From: Bradyrhizobium algeriense
GTDB lineage: Bacteria; Pseudomonadota; Alphaproteobacteria; Rhizobiales; Xanthobacteraceae
Assembly (NCBI RefSeq): GCF_003062295.1
Contig: NZ_PYCN01000002.1
Location: 62,001 to 126,000, forward strand
Reading direction: 5' to 3'
DNA length: 64,000 nt
In this document: in pieces, positions 37,772 through 45,130 of the stretch
Position numbering within the stretch: position 1 is the first letter of the stretch
Layout: each line of letters opens with the position of its first letter
Position numbers and translations under genes: made by a program
Notes under the pieces: generated by a model
What the model was told of the DNA's origin: nothing
What the model saw: the letters and a program-made list of their open reading frames with translations, nothing else
Databases searched by the model: none

Positions 37772-37983
37772 TACGTGATGCCTCCATGTGAGCCAACGCA
37801 TGAGTAGCCGCGTGGTTGCCTGTGCGACGACGGCGCCCAGGTCACCGACCATGATCGGCACCTCAACACCGCCTGCTCCGCGCGCACGAATGGAACTCCG
37901 GTCTCATTGCTTCCCCGCGACGGAACCAAAGCGGGTGCGATGCTTTGAGGGGCCGAGGGCAGCATTCGAGCAAGGAGGAACTC

Positions 37984-38307
37984 ATGAGGAAGATCGCAAT
38001 CGGCCTGCTGGCCGGCGCGGGTGCGCTCCTGACCGGCAGCGCAAATGCGACTGATGTCTACAGCGAGAACGAATATACAAACTCCGACCTGATACAGCAG
38101 GTTCGCATGGTCTGTGACGACAACGGGCGCTGCTATCGTACCCGCGGCGGCAGCCGCGTGATCGTCCGCGATTCATACGCCTATGCGCCGCGCGAGCGAT
38201 ATATCGAGCGTCGGCGCTACCGCGACTGGGATGAGCCGCGAGCCGGCGTCGGCATCCGCGCGCCCGGCGTGAGCGTGGGCGTCGGCGTCGATAGCGACCG
38301 CTGGTAG
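37984..38307 (+). CDS. small secreted Arg/Tyr-rich protein
   Basis: A 107-residue secreted protein with a signal peptide at residues 1-22 (cleavage after ANA) and a strong AAGGAGG ribosome site. The mature protein has two cysteines close together (VCDDNGRCYRTRGG), a Tyr/Arg-rich middle and a C-terminal VGVGVDSDRW. This pattern recurs in small bradyrhizobial envelope proteins of unknown role. A degenerate GGAAC-N16-CTTT element lies about 60 bases upstream, at the limit of what I would call an EcfG site. Confidence 0.75.
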   Translation: MRKIAIGLLAGAGALLTGSANATDVYSENEYTNSDLIQQVRMVCDDNGRCYRTRGGSRVIVRDSYAYAPRERYIERRRYRDWDEPRAGVGIRAPGVSVGVGVDSDRW

Positions 38308-38432
38308 ACAAGCCGCAGGAGAACGTCGGCAAGCAACATCGGAGAGAAACATCGGCGAGAGACTTCGACTCAGCCTGCTTCGGCTCAGTCTGAAGTCTCC
38401 CGCCGGAGCCGGGAATATTTCATATGCCTGCA

Positions 38433-38457
38433 GGAACGGCGGCCGGCGCGGCCTGTT
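38433..38457 (+). promoter_or_regulatory. putative EcfG promoter before the CBS gene
   Basis: GGAAC-N17-GTT, ending 35 bases before the CBS-protein ATG at 38493. The spacing and distance fit an EcfG-dependent promoter. Confidence 0.55.
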
Positions 38458-38492
38458 AGCCGGTGAAGCAACAGTCAAACGGAGAACCTCAC

Positions 38493-38924
38493 ATGAAAGT
38501 TTCCGATGCGATGACGCCGGAGGTTCAGCTCTGCACGCCCGATGACACGTTAAAGGACGCCGCGCAGGCCATGGCGGCGCTCGGCGTCGGGTTGCTGCCG
38601 GTGACCGACAATGACCGCCTGGTCGGCATGATCTCCGACCGCGACATCGCGATCCGCGGTATCGGCATGGGCCGAGGCCCGGAGGGACGGGTCGGCGACG
38701 TGATGACGGCCGACGTCAAATATTGCTACGAAGATCAGGATCTCGACCAGGTGAGCGCGATCATGGGCGACATCCAGGTCCGCCGCCTGCCGGTGCTCAA
38801 TCGCAACAAGCGGCTCGTCGGCATCATTGCGCTGGGCGACATCGCGTTGGTGCAGGGCGGCAATGGCACGGGCGCGGCATTGAGTGGAATTTCACGGCCT
38901 GGCGGGCAGCATACACAACTCTAG
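38493..38924 (+). CDS. tandem CBS-domain protein
   Basis: A 143-residue protein made almost wholly of two CBS domains: residues 5-55 (DAMTPEVQLCTPDDTLKDAA, then LLPVTDNDRLVGMISDRD) and 70-125 (DVMTADVKYCYEDQDLDQV, then RRLPVLNRNKRLVGIIALGD). Such stand-alone pairs bind adenine nucleotides and act as energy or stress sensors. Start at 38493 has GGAG ahead. The upstream EcfG-type promoter suggests general stress control. No catalytic domain is attached, so the target is unknown. Confidence 0.88.
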   Translation: MKVSDAMTPEVQLCTPDDTLKDAAQAMAALGVGLLPVTDNDRLVGMISDRDIAIRGIGMGRGPEGRVGDVMTADVKYCYEDQDLDQVSAIMGDIQVRRLPVLNRNKRLVGIIALGDIALVQGGNGTGAALSGISRPGGQHTQL

Positions 38925-39041
38925 TCGTGAGCATCGCGCGCCCGCTTCATGCAGGAGCGCTGGTACCTCATCACGCACAAACTAAGGCGAATGCCGGTGC
39001 TCAGACAACGGCATTCGCGCAAGCGTCCAACGAGGCCGGAA

Positions 39042-39296
39042 TTATTTTTTGGTGCTGGGTGCGGCAGTATCCATGCCGGAAGAACTGCTGCTGGACGAGC
39101 TACCAGCCTTCATTTTGCCGGTAGAGGTTCCCGTCGTCGTGCCTTTTTTCACGTTCGTGTGCTTGGTGGTGCTTTTGGTCGCGCCTTGACCGACCTTTTG
39201 CTCGCTTGACGCACCGGGGGCCGGCTGAGCTTGTGCGAACACGCTCCCAGTCGACAGCAACAGAGCGCATGCGCAAGCCAGGATAGTTTTCTTCAT
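39042..39296 (-). CDS. small secreted Ser/Thr/Lys-rich protein
   Basis: An 84-residue protein. Residues 1-21 are a signal peptide (MKKTILACACALLLS core, AFA-type site). The rest is low complexity, rich in Thr, Ser, Lys and Gly, including a run of eight serines, and has no recognisable domain. The ATG at 39296 has AAGGAG ahead; the longer frame starts in the promoter. An EcfG-type promoter lies about 30 bases upstream. Probably an envelope stress protein of unknown function. Confidence 0.7.
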   Translation of the reverse strand: MKKTILACACALLLSTGSVFAQAQPAPGASSEQKVGQGATKSTTKHTNVKKGTTTGTSTGKMKAGSSSSSSSSGMDTAAPSTKK

Positions 39297-39326
39297 GCGG
39301 AACTCCTTTGGTTGAAGCGACTCTTC

Positions 39327-39351
39327 AACCGGCATCCGTACAAAGGGTTCC
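39327..39351 (-). promoter_or_regulatory. putative EcfG promoter
   Basis: Minus-strand GGAAC-N17-GTT, ending 30 bases before the ATG at 39296. Confidence 0.55.
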
Positions 39352-39373
39352 GACGCAGACAGCTGAACGGCCA

Positions 39374-39610
39374 TCACGCCGAGGCGAGCACCGGGTGATG
39401 GGACTGCTGCCGCCTGAATTGCTGATAGGCCGAGATTGCCTTGTTGGCCAGCATCAACCGCCGCCGCTCGCCGCGGCGCACCATCAACTCTATCGTGTCG
39501 CTTAGGAAACGGCTGGCCACCATCGCATCGCCCAACTCCCCCGTACGCGCGAGATAGTCCCAGGCGATTTCAATCGAACTCTCTATCAGCAGCGGTAGCG
39601 GTTCCGTCAT
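39374..39610 (-). CDS. small hypothetical protein
   Basis: A 78-residue soluble, mostly helical protein without signal or membrane segment: an acidic N-terminus (LLIESSIEIAWDYL), then VASRFLSDTIELMVRRGERRR and AISAYQQFRRQ. No domain recognised. I chose the ATG at 39610 because a consensus EcfG promoter (GGAAC-N16-CGTT) ends 25 bases upstream of it, inside the longer open frame. Codon use is normal for the region. Confidence 0.65.
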   Translation of the reverse strand: MTEPLPLLIESSIEIAWDYLARTGELGDAMVASRFLSDTIELMVRRGERRRLMLANKAISAYQQFRRQQSHHPVLASA

Positions 39611-39635
39611 GTCTACGTCCAACCATTTTTGGGAG

Positions 39636-39660
39636 AACGTCCGGCGGCAATCTCTGTTCC
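39636..39660 (-). promoter_or_regulatory. putative EcfG promoter, full consensus
   Basis: Minus-strand GGAAC-N16-CGTT, an exact match to the EcfG consensus as I know it, 25 bases before the ATG at 39610. Confidence 0.65.
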
Positions 39661-39701
39661 TGATTCGGCCTGCTGGCCGAAGGCACACCCCGTGGAAAAC
39701 T

Positions 39702-39887
39702 TCACGGCCCTCCTGCAACGGCGCCTGCGATCACCATCGTCAGATCGTCCAAATCGATCTTGCCCTTGACGATGAGGCCTTCGGAGTCGTCGATACTAAG
39801 CGACTGCGGATCATTCGCCGCCTGCCTTTTCAGCTCTGCGACGATCGCCTCCTTCAGCTTCTCTTCAAGCATCCGCGATATCTCCAT
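39702..39887 (-). CDS. small hypothetical protein, 61 residues
   Basis: A 61-residue charged protein. The first half is an amphipathic helix (MLEEKLKEAIVAELKRQA); the second half reads SLSIDDSEGLIVKGKIDLDDL and ends hydrophobic. No domain recognised. It starts 14 bp after the stop of the gene at 39902-40060 on the same strand, so the two may be cotranscribed. The ribosome site is weak, which keeps confidence moderate. Confidence 0.55.
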   Translation of the reverse strand: MEISRMLEEKLKEAIVAELKRQAANDPQSLSIDDSEGLIVKGKIDLDDLTMVIAGAVAGGP

Positions 39888-39901
39888 CCATCGCGCCGCG
39901 G

Positions 39902-40060
39902 CTAATGCGTGTTGGTCTCATGCCATTTTTCCAGATCGGGCTTTGACGGTCCTGGCCGTTGCTCCTTCTCCGGATTGCCTTTCCACGGCTTGTCGGTCTG
40001 CTTGTGCGATCCCCAGTCCGTCCGGTCACGCGGATCATCGGTGGGCTTTTCCTTGCTCAT
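39902..40060 (-). CDS. small hydrophilic hypothetical protein, 52 residues
   Basis: A 52-residue, very hydrophilic protein rich in Lys, Pro, Asp, Glu and Trp (TDWGSHKQTDKPWKGNP, then PDLEKWHETN), probably disordered. A strong GGAGGTG site lies ahead of the ATG at 40060, which argues for a real gene despite its size; the much longer open frame is not supported. A weak EcfG-like GGAAC-N16-CGCT lies about 22 bases upstream. Function unknown. Confidence 0.65.
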   Translation of the reverse strand: MSKEKPTDDPRDRTDWGSHKQTDKPWKGNPEKEQRPGPSKPDLEKWHETNTH

Positions 40061-40225
40061 GGGGCACCTCCAGAATTGGAAGCGATGAACCCGCGATTTG
40101 GTTCCTGCCGAATCGACCCCTCGACTGGACCAGGCTGCCATCCAGGATTGGATATCCCACTTCACTTTGGTTCCAACGTCCGGCACCGAACAGACGGCTG
40201 ATGTTCCCGCTCCTAGTGTTTTCGA

Positions 40226-40420
40226 ATGGACAAGAAGAAATCCGAGGTTCGGTCCAAGCAGGATTTGCAAATCGAGGCGCTGGCGGCGCTGGAGCAAGCG
40301 CGGGCCATGCCTCACGGTCGTGCGCGAAGCGAAGCGCTGAAGCGCGCGGGTATTCTTCAGAACGCCGCTGACATGCAGGGATTGCTCTTCGCCAAACGTG
40401 GACGTCCACCGAAAGCCTGA
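40226..40420 (+). CDS. small hypothetical protein, 64 residues
   Basis: A 64-residue basic protein: MDKKKSEVRSKQD, then a helix (IEALAALEQARAMPHGRARSEALKRAG, split as ALEQARAMPHG and EALKRAGILQNAAD), ending LLFAKRGRPPKA. The terminal KRGRPPK resembles an AT-hook. From memory similar short proteins are widespread in Bradyrhizobium. No clear ribosome site or EcfG promoter is visible. It faces the minus-strand pair at 39702-40060. Confidence 0.6.
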   Translation: MDKKKSEVRSKQDLQIEALAALEQARAMPHGRARSEALKRAGILQNAADMQGLLFAKRGRPPKA

Positions 40421-40487
40421 TCCAATCCTTCGAACAGGATTGTTGCGGGCCGCACGCGGGCCCGCCGCCTCACCCGGGTGAACCATC

Positions 40488-40513
40488 GGAACCGGGAAAC
40501 GTGTTTCAACGTT
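40488..40513 (+). promoter_or_regulatory. putative EcfG promoter, full consensus
   Basis: GGAAC-N17-CGTT, ending 28 bases before the ATG at 40542. Confidence 0.65.
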
Positions 40514-40541
40514 GCTCTCCCCCGATAGCAAGGAGGCAACG

Positions 40542-40769
40542 ATGGGATTGGCCGAATACATGATCGTTTCCAAGCCGGAAGGCTGGACGGTTCTCCACGA
40601 CGGGACCGCGCAGCACGACTACGACACAAAGGAAGCGGCGTTCGAAGCGGCCGTCGCGGCTGCGTCGCTGGCGATCCGCCAGGGCCACGAGGTTCATGTC
40701 AGCGTCCCCGGTCGCGACGCCGGCAACAAGACCGCGCTTGGCGCCAAGGATTCCCAAAGCGTGCCGTGA
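40542..40769 (+). CDS. small DUF2188-like hypothetical protein
   Basis: A 75-residue soluble protein resembling DUF2188: MIVSKPEGWTVLHDGTAQHDYDTKEAAF (split as IVSKPEGWTVLHDG and YDTKEAAFEAAV), then a helix and GHEVHVSVPG. Such proteins have a small alpha-beta fold of unknown role. The ATG at 40542 has AGGAGG ahead, and a full EcfG consensus promoter precedes it. A frame ten codons longer overlaps that promoter. Confidence 0.7.
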   Translation: MGLAEYMIVSKPEGWTVLHDGTAQHDYDTKEAAFEAAVAAASLAIRQGHEVHVSVPGRDAGNKTALGAKDSQSVP

Positions 40770-40973
40770 TACGCAAATACGCGCGCCGCGAGGCTACAAA
40801 CCTGCGTGCTGAAATCGACTCGGCGCGATGCGCTCGCAGATTTCGTCGAACGCGGCTTGCATCGCCGTTGCGGTTTCAGGATTGCCTTTCAGGATTGAAT
40901 TTGTTCTTGCACCCGCTTTATGGAGCTACCGGGATGCACTAATCGTCGAACAGGGTATTGGGTTTTCGGCGCC

Positions 40974-41123
40974 TCAACCTTGGTCCTGTCTATACCGTTC
41001 ACGAACGATTTCACCTCCGGCCCGCGTCGCAGCCCTGTTGCGATAATGATAGCTCAGGGTGCCATAGATGAGCGCGATAAGAAGTACCAGCGCTCCGAGG
41101 AAATACATGGCTTCGAGTCCCAT
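40974..41123 (-). CDS. 49-residue membrane protein
   Basis: Below the length usually called, but convincing. The minus strand reads MGLEAMYFLGALVLLIALIY, then GTLSYHYRNRAATRAGGEIV, then RERYRQDQG and stop. One membrane helix spans residues 6-24, followed by a basic cytoplasmic tail. GGGAG lies six bases ahead of the ATG. From memory near-identical short proteins are common in Bradyrhizobium. Function unknown. Immediately downstream on the same strand (40800-40973) a degenerate peptide-coding stretch without a good start (ending DEICERIAPSRFQHAGL) is also visible but not called. Confidence 0.75.
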   Translation of the reverse strand: MGLEAMYFLGALVLLIALIYGTLSYHYRNRAATRAGGEIVRERYRQDQG

Positions 41124-41334
41124 CGCATTCTCCCATACTCATCTGGTATGCCTGACTACGCTTTCATTTCGTCGTGGCCATTCGCTTGCACAGTCGGCGA
41201 TTGCCTCCACATCCGCAAATGGCTCAAGGATGCGGTAGCTATTTTTGTCTGGAATCAATCGGGCATGGCACCTGCGGTTCCACTCGATGCTTCAATTTAG
41301 CTGCTCTGCTGGCCGAACCGAGAGGGAACCCCTG

Positions 41335-41360
41335 GTCGCCAGCTCGCGTTTTTCGAGCGT
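41335..41360 (+). promoter_or_regulatory. putative EcfG promoter, full consensus
   Basis: GGAAC-N17-CGTT, 46 bases before the ATG at 41407. The rest of the 41124-41406 interval shows no gene I can support. Confidence 0.6.
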
Positions 41361-41406
41361 GCCGATCAATGAACGTCGGAGACAATGAACGTCGGAGAAA
41401 ATCTTC

Positions 41407-41634
41407 ATGGGCGATTTCAGGGACATTCAGCACGGCGTCAACGACCCCGTTGATGGCGTCGACGTGAAGCGAAGATTCAACGACAACCAGACGCCCCACG
41501 AACGCGCCCAGTCCGCGGCAGACGTCCGCTCCAGCGCCATTCCCGCATCGGACGAGGAGTTTCTGCCGGAAGCGCTGAGGCGCCGGCCGACGGGTCCGCT
41601 CAACCCGCGGACCGGCCGTCGTCCCGCCGCGTAA
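41407..41634 (+). CDS. small hydrophilic hypothetical protein
   Basis: A 75-residue, strongly hydrophilic and probably disordered protein (GVNDPVDGVDVKRRFND, then EEFLPEALRRRPTGPLNPRTG). No signal peptide, membrane segment or domain. Support comes from a purine-rich GGAGAAA ahead of the ATG and a consensus EcfG promoter at suitable distance. It may be a stress-induced protective protein, but that is inference. Confidence 0.55.
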   Translation: MGDFRDIQHGVNDPVDGVDVKRRFNDNQTPHERAQSAADVRSSAIPASDEEFLPEALRRRPTGPLNPRTGRRPAA

Positions 41635-41873
41635 TCGATCTTACGCGCAATTCGCGAGGCAACGCAGCCGTATCAAATAGCGGCACGCAATGAATGCGCA
41701 GAGATTCAATTCAACCTATAGTGGTCGCACTGCTCCTTATGCGTTCGTGTAGAACCGGCTCACATTGCCAAAAACAAGATCGTGATAGGTGATGCAGCCC
41801 ACATTCACGCGTGACCGTTGGCCGTAATGCGGGGGTGCAAGCCACACTGCATTTCGAACCAACGGAGTTTTCC

Positions 41874-42089
41874 ATGAAGCGTCTGTTGATTTCCGGATTC
41901 GTGGCAGTCGCCCTGCTCGCTGTCGCCACCACATTTCGTTCGCATTCAATCATTTCCGCCGAGCGCCCCACCGTGACCACAGGCGTGGCGTTGTCGAAGA
42001 AATCTCCGGCTGCCGCAGGCGTAACCAGACTTCCGATCGAGGACTTCGAGGATATGTCGCTGGTCTTTTCGACGCCCGCGAAACATTGA
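41874..42089 (+). CDS. small secreted hypothetical protein
   Basis: A 71-residue protein with an N-terminal hydrophobic segment (residues 3-20, MKRLLISGFVAVALLAVATT) that serves as signal peptide or anchor, then a short Ser/Thr-rich tail with LPIEDFEDMSLVFSTP. GGAG lies eight bases ahead of the ATG at 41874. No domain recognised. It converges on the WD40-cytochrome gene. The preceding 240 bases contain no gene I can support. Confidence 0.65.
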   Translation: MKRLLISGFVAVALLAVATTFRSHSIISAERPTVTTGVALSKKSPAAAGVTRLPIEDFEDMSLVFSTPAKH

Positions 42090-42116
42090 CGAAGCCGGGA
42101 TAGTCGCCGAACGGCC

Positions 42117-43442
42117 CTATCGCTTGGTAGCCCGCTCGAGAAATTGCACGAGCGCGGCGCGGTCCTGTTCCGAGCCGATGCGCTGCTCCGGCATCTTGGT
42201 GCCGGGCGTGTAGGCTTGCGGCCCGATCTCGAACAGTTTGGAAACCGTCTCCGGTGTCCAGACGATATCGAGCCGCTTGAGTGCTTCGGAAAAATTGTAA
42301 CCCTGCGCGGTGGCGATCCGGCGGCCGAAGATGCCGGCGAGCGTCGGTCCGGCGCGGTTGGCCTGCTCGGCGCCAAGCGTATGGCAGGCGACACAGGCGC
42401 GAAAGATTTCCGCGCCGCGATCGCCGGCATAGGCGGCGAGCGGATCTCCCGCCGTCTCCAGCAGAATCGGATCGACCGGCTCGCCCGTCGCCGCGTTCCA
42501 GCGCCGGATGATATTGTCCGCGCCGCCCGTGAGCAACGTGCGGCTGTCGGGCAGGAATGCCACTGACCAGACCGGCAGGCCCGGACCGACCAGGGTGCGC
42601 GCCAGCGTGCGCGTCTTGCGATCGATTACGCCCACCGATCCACCGATGCCCGCCGCGGCAACCAGCGCACCGTCAGGCGAAATCGCAATCGAGATCACCG
42701 GCCTTGGCCCTGCCGCAACCTCGCCGGCGCGCGCGCCGCCGGCGGTCAGGAAGTAGACCTTGCCGTCCGCGCCGCCGACCGCGATTTCACCATCGGTGCC
42801 GGTGGCCACGGCATTGAGCGGGGTCGGCATCGGAACGACCGTCGGCGTTTGCGCTCCCGACAGCGGCCAGATGCGAACGCTGAGGTCGTAGCTGACGCTG
42901 ACCAGGGCGCGGCCATCGGCCGTAAACGCCACGCCGTTGACGTTCTGCGTATGCTCATCAAGGATGCGCGGTGCGCCGCCCGCGAGCGGCCAGAGGCGCA
43001 CCGTGTGATCCCACGAGGCCGATGCGAGCGTTGCGCCATCAGGCGATGCCGCCAGCGCGACGATCGGCGCCGTGTGGCCTTCCAGCACGATGTCGGGCTC
43101 GGTCTTGCCCAAAGTCCAGATGGCGATGCGGCCATCGGCGCCGGCGGTCGCCGCGCGCCCCTCGCCGAGCAGCGCGACCGCATTGACGGCGTCGGAATGG
43201 AACCGAAGCACCTGCTCTGCGGCATTGCGCGTCAGCGACCAGCGGATGGCCGTCGCATCGAAGCTGCCGGAGATCGCGACTTGCCCGTCGGCCGATATCG
43301 CCAGCGCCCGCACCGGCCCGCCATGCCCGCGCAGTTGCGCAAAGGCTGAGGTGGCTCCGATCGGCAGAACGATCAACACGGCCAGAAGCGCCGATCTGCC
43401 TCTGTTGCGACGTGGAGTTTGCGCCAGGACCCTGCGTACCAT
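42117..43442 (-). CDS. WD40-repeat protein fused to cytochrome c
   Basis: A 441-residue periplasmic protein. After a basic N-terminus and a hydrophobic signal segment (residues 18-35) come about seven WD40 blades (repeats such as SPDGATLASASWDHTVRLWPL, quoted in part: ASASWDHTVRLW), then from residue 345 a class I cytochrome c domain with heme motif CVACH and probable axial Met in GTKMPEQ. It is the last gene of the formate dehydrogenase cluster. It could bind or accept electrons from the dehydrogenase; the propeller would be an interaction platform. That role is inference. Confidence 0.88.
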   Translation of the reverse strand: MVRRVLAQTPRRNRGRSALLAVLIVLPIGATSAFAQLRGHGGPVRALAISADGQVAISGSFDATAIRWSLTRNAAEQVLRFHSDAVNAVALLGEGRAATAGADGRIAIWTLGKTEPDIVLEGHTAPIVALAASPDGATLASASWDHTVRLWPLAGGAPRILDEHTQNVNGVAFTADGRALVSVSYDLSVRIWPLSGAQTPTVVPMPTPLNAVATGTDGEIAVGGADGKVYFLTAGGARAGEVAAGPRPVISIAISPDGALVAAAGIGGSVGVIDRKTRTLARTLVGPGLPVWSVAFLPDSRTLLTGGADNIIRRWNAATGEPVDPILLETAGDPLAAYAGDRGAEIFRACVACHTLGAEQANRAGPTLAGIFGRRIATAQGYNFSEALKRLDIVWTPETVSKLFEIGPQAYTPGTKMPEQRIGSEQDRAALVQFLERATKR

Positions 43443-43454
43443 TCCCGTCGGCCC

Positions 43455-43841
43455 TTAGCGCACGCCTGGCCTGTCGCGGTCGAGCCCCTTGGCCTGGAGG
43501 TCGTCGAGGTAGTCCTGAAAGCGCCGTTCGGCATTCACGCCGAGGTCGCGCAGGAACGCCCAGGAGTAGATACCGGTCGAGTGCATGTCGTCGAACCCGA
43601 TTCTGATGGCATAATTGCCGACAGGATCGACGGAAAGAATGGTCACATTACGTTTGCCGCCGACCGTCTTGCGCTCGGCTTCGGAATGCCCCTGCACTTC
43701 GGCGGACGGGCTGGTCACCCGGAGCAACTCGGCGGGAAGATCGAAGGTACGGCCGTCGTCAAAGGCGACGCGCAGCGTGCGGCGGTCCTTCGGCAGGCGA
43801 ATTTCGACCGGCCAAGCCAGCGTGACGTCAGGCACGCCCAC
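43455..43841 (-). CDS. DUF971 / gamma-butyrobetaine hydroxylase-like N-terminal domain protein
   Basis: A 128-residue protein of the GBBH-like N domain (DUF971). The motif LRVAFDDGRTFDLPAELLRV is near residues 23-42, followed by AIRIGFDDMHSTGIYSWAFL, both family hallmarks. The domain often stands alone next to Mrp, Fe-S or molybdenum enzyme genes and is thought to relate to Fe-S assembly, but its role is unproven. It sits between the 51-residue membrane protein and the WD40-cytochrome gene. A Zn-binding pattern is not obvious. Confidence 0.85.
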   Translation of the reverse strand: MGVPDVTLAWPVEIRLPKDRRTLRVAFDDGRTFDLPAELLRVTSPSAEVQGHSEAERKTVGGKRNVTILSVDPVGNYAIRIGFDDMHSTGIYSWAFLRDLGVNAERRFQDYLDDLQAKGLDRDRPGVR

Positions 43842-43849
43842 CGCCGGCG

Positions 43850-44005
43850 TCAGCCCGGGCCGATCAGATTATGGCCGGGATCGCCGACCCTGGCGCCGCT
43901 GGTCGAAAAGGCGACGGAGCTGGACTGCTGAATGGTGTTGAGCACCATCGCGACGCCGACGGCAGCAACCACCGCGAATGCCAGAGCCGCAACAAAGGAT
44001 TTCAT
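43850..44005 (-). CDS. 51-residue membrane or secreted protein in the fdh operon
   Basis: A short gene that gene callers may miss. It reads MKSFVAALAFAVVAAVGVAM, then VLNTIQQSSSVAFSTSGARV, then GDPGHNLIGPG. The N-terminal helix (residues 3-22) acts as anchor or signal; the remainder would be periplasmic. GAGGAA lies seven bases ahead of the ATG. It lies 35 bp after the fdh gamma gene and 8 bp before the DUF971 gene, inside the operon. It may be a small accessory subunit of the membrane dehydrogenase. Confidence 0.75.
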   Translation of the reverse strand: MKSFVAALAFAVVAAVGVAMVLNTIQQSSSVAFSTSGARVGDPGHNLIGPG

Positions 44006-44040
44006 GTCACTTCCTCACATTTGACTTGAGCAGAGCCGGC

Positions 44041-45069
44041 TCATTCGGCCGGCACGGCTCGCGGGCTATCCGGGGGAGCGCTGGCCTTCGCCTGCTCTTC
44101 CTCGACCCAGAGAGAATGGTGTTCCTTGGCCCAGTTCAAATCCACCTCGCCGGTGCCCATCGCGTCGAATGCCCCCTCCATGCCGATCGAGCCGATATAG
44201 ATGTGGGCGAGCATGGCGGCGATGAAGAGCATGGCGATCACGGCGTGGATCACGGTCCAGAACTGCAACGCCGTTACGTTGGCCGGCAGATACGGGAACA
44301 GCAGGAACCAGCCGGACACCGACATCAGCACGCCGCCGATGATCACGATCCAGAAAATTCCCTTTTGCCCGGCGTTGAAACGCTTGGCCGGCGGATGCTT
44401 GTCATTGGACAGAAGGCCGCCGCCCTGCTTGATCCACTCGAGATCGAGCTTGCCGGGGATGTTATCCCTGATCCAGATCAGGAACATGATCGCAAGACCC
44501 AGCATGAACGGGAATGCCAGGTAGTTATGTGCCAGCTTGGCCCAGGCCGACATGGCCGCAAAAGCGTCCGGGCCGAACAACGGCAGGATCAGGGTGCGGC
44601 CGAAGCTGACGTTGAGGCCCGAGAGCGCCAGCACGATGAAGCAGCTGGCCGTGAGCCAGTGGGTGAAGCGTTCGAAGCTCGCGAAGCGCAGGATCGTCTT
44701 GCCCGAGAATCCCTGGTGAACGCGAATCCGGCCGCGCACCATCAGGAAGATCGCCAGCACGGCCAGCATTCCGAGAATGGCAATGCCGCCGATCCAGGGC
44801 AGCTTGCTGCGCTGGAAGTCGCGCCAGTCACGGCCGGCGGGCTGGATCAGGCTGGCGGCCATGCCGTCGGGGATCGATACGCGCCCGGTGATCTTGTCGC
44901 CCTCCTTCAGCGCGTTCAGGAGCTTGTCTTCCTGAACGGCCTCGGCGGTCGGCTTGAAGGAAAGCTGTGCCGCCGCGGGATGCGCCAGAACGAACAGCAG
45001 CGCGAGCGCGGCAAGCAATGGCTTGAACACGGCGAGCTTGAGAATTGAAAGTGAGCCTGGCATTTGCAC
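44041..45069 (-). CDS. fdoI: formate dehydrogenase gamma subunit, cytochrome b556
   Basis: A 342-residue membrane subunit that takes electrons from the Fe-S subunit through two b hemes to the quinone pool. Residues 1-34 form a signal-like segment, then a periplasmic stretch, then helices from residue 95. Heme-ligand histidines are visible in RFTHWLTASCF, KLAHNYLAFPF, VIHAVIAML and AHIYIGSIGMEGAFDAM, the last a family hallmark. It is longer at the N-terminus than E. coli FdnI (217), which is usual for alphaproteobacterial forms. Confidence 0.93.
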   Translation of the reverse strand: MQMPGSLSILKLAVFKPLLAALALLFVLAHPAAAQLSFKPTAEAVQEDKLLNALKEGDKITGRVSIPDGMAASLIQPAGRDWRDFQRSKLPWIGGIAILGMLAVLAIFLMVRGRIRVHQGFSGKTILRFASFERFTHWLTASCFIVLALSGLNVSFGRTLILPLFGPDAFAAMSAWAKLAHNYLAFPFMLGLAIMFLIWIRDNIPGKLDLEWIKQGGGLLSNDKHPPAKRFNAGQKGIFWIVIIGGVLMSVSGWFLLFPYLPANVTALQFWTVIHAVIAMLFIAAMLAHIYIGSIGMEGAFDAMGTGEVDLNWAKEHHSLWVEEEQAKASAPPDSPRAVPAE

Positions 45070-45130
45070 AACGCCTTTCGGTTATCGAATTACCCTGATG
45101 CCGCCGCGCCGAAGCGCGACGGCCGTTGCA

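Noticed and set aside
37892..37946. EcfG promoters for the genes at 37984 and 37771
   Set aside because: GGAAC is present twice, but neither copy has a (C)GTT at the required spacing; the nearest is CTTT.
40800..40973. Short minus-strand peptide-coding stretch ending DEICERIAPSRFQHAGL
   Set aside because: Codon use looks plausible but there is no good start codon or ribosome site; it could be a remnant or chance.
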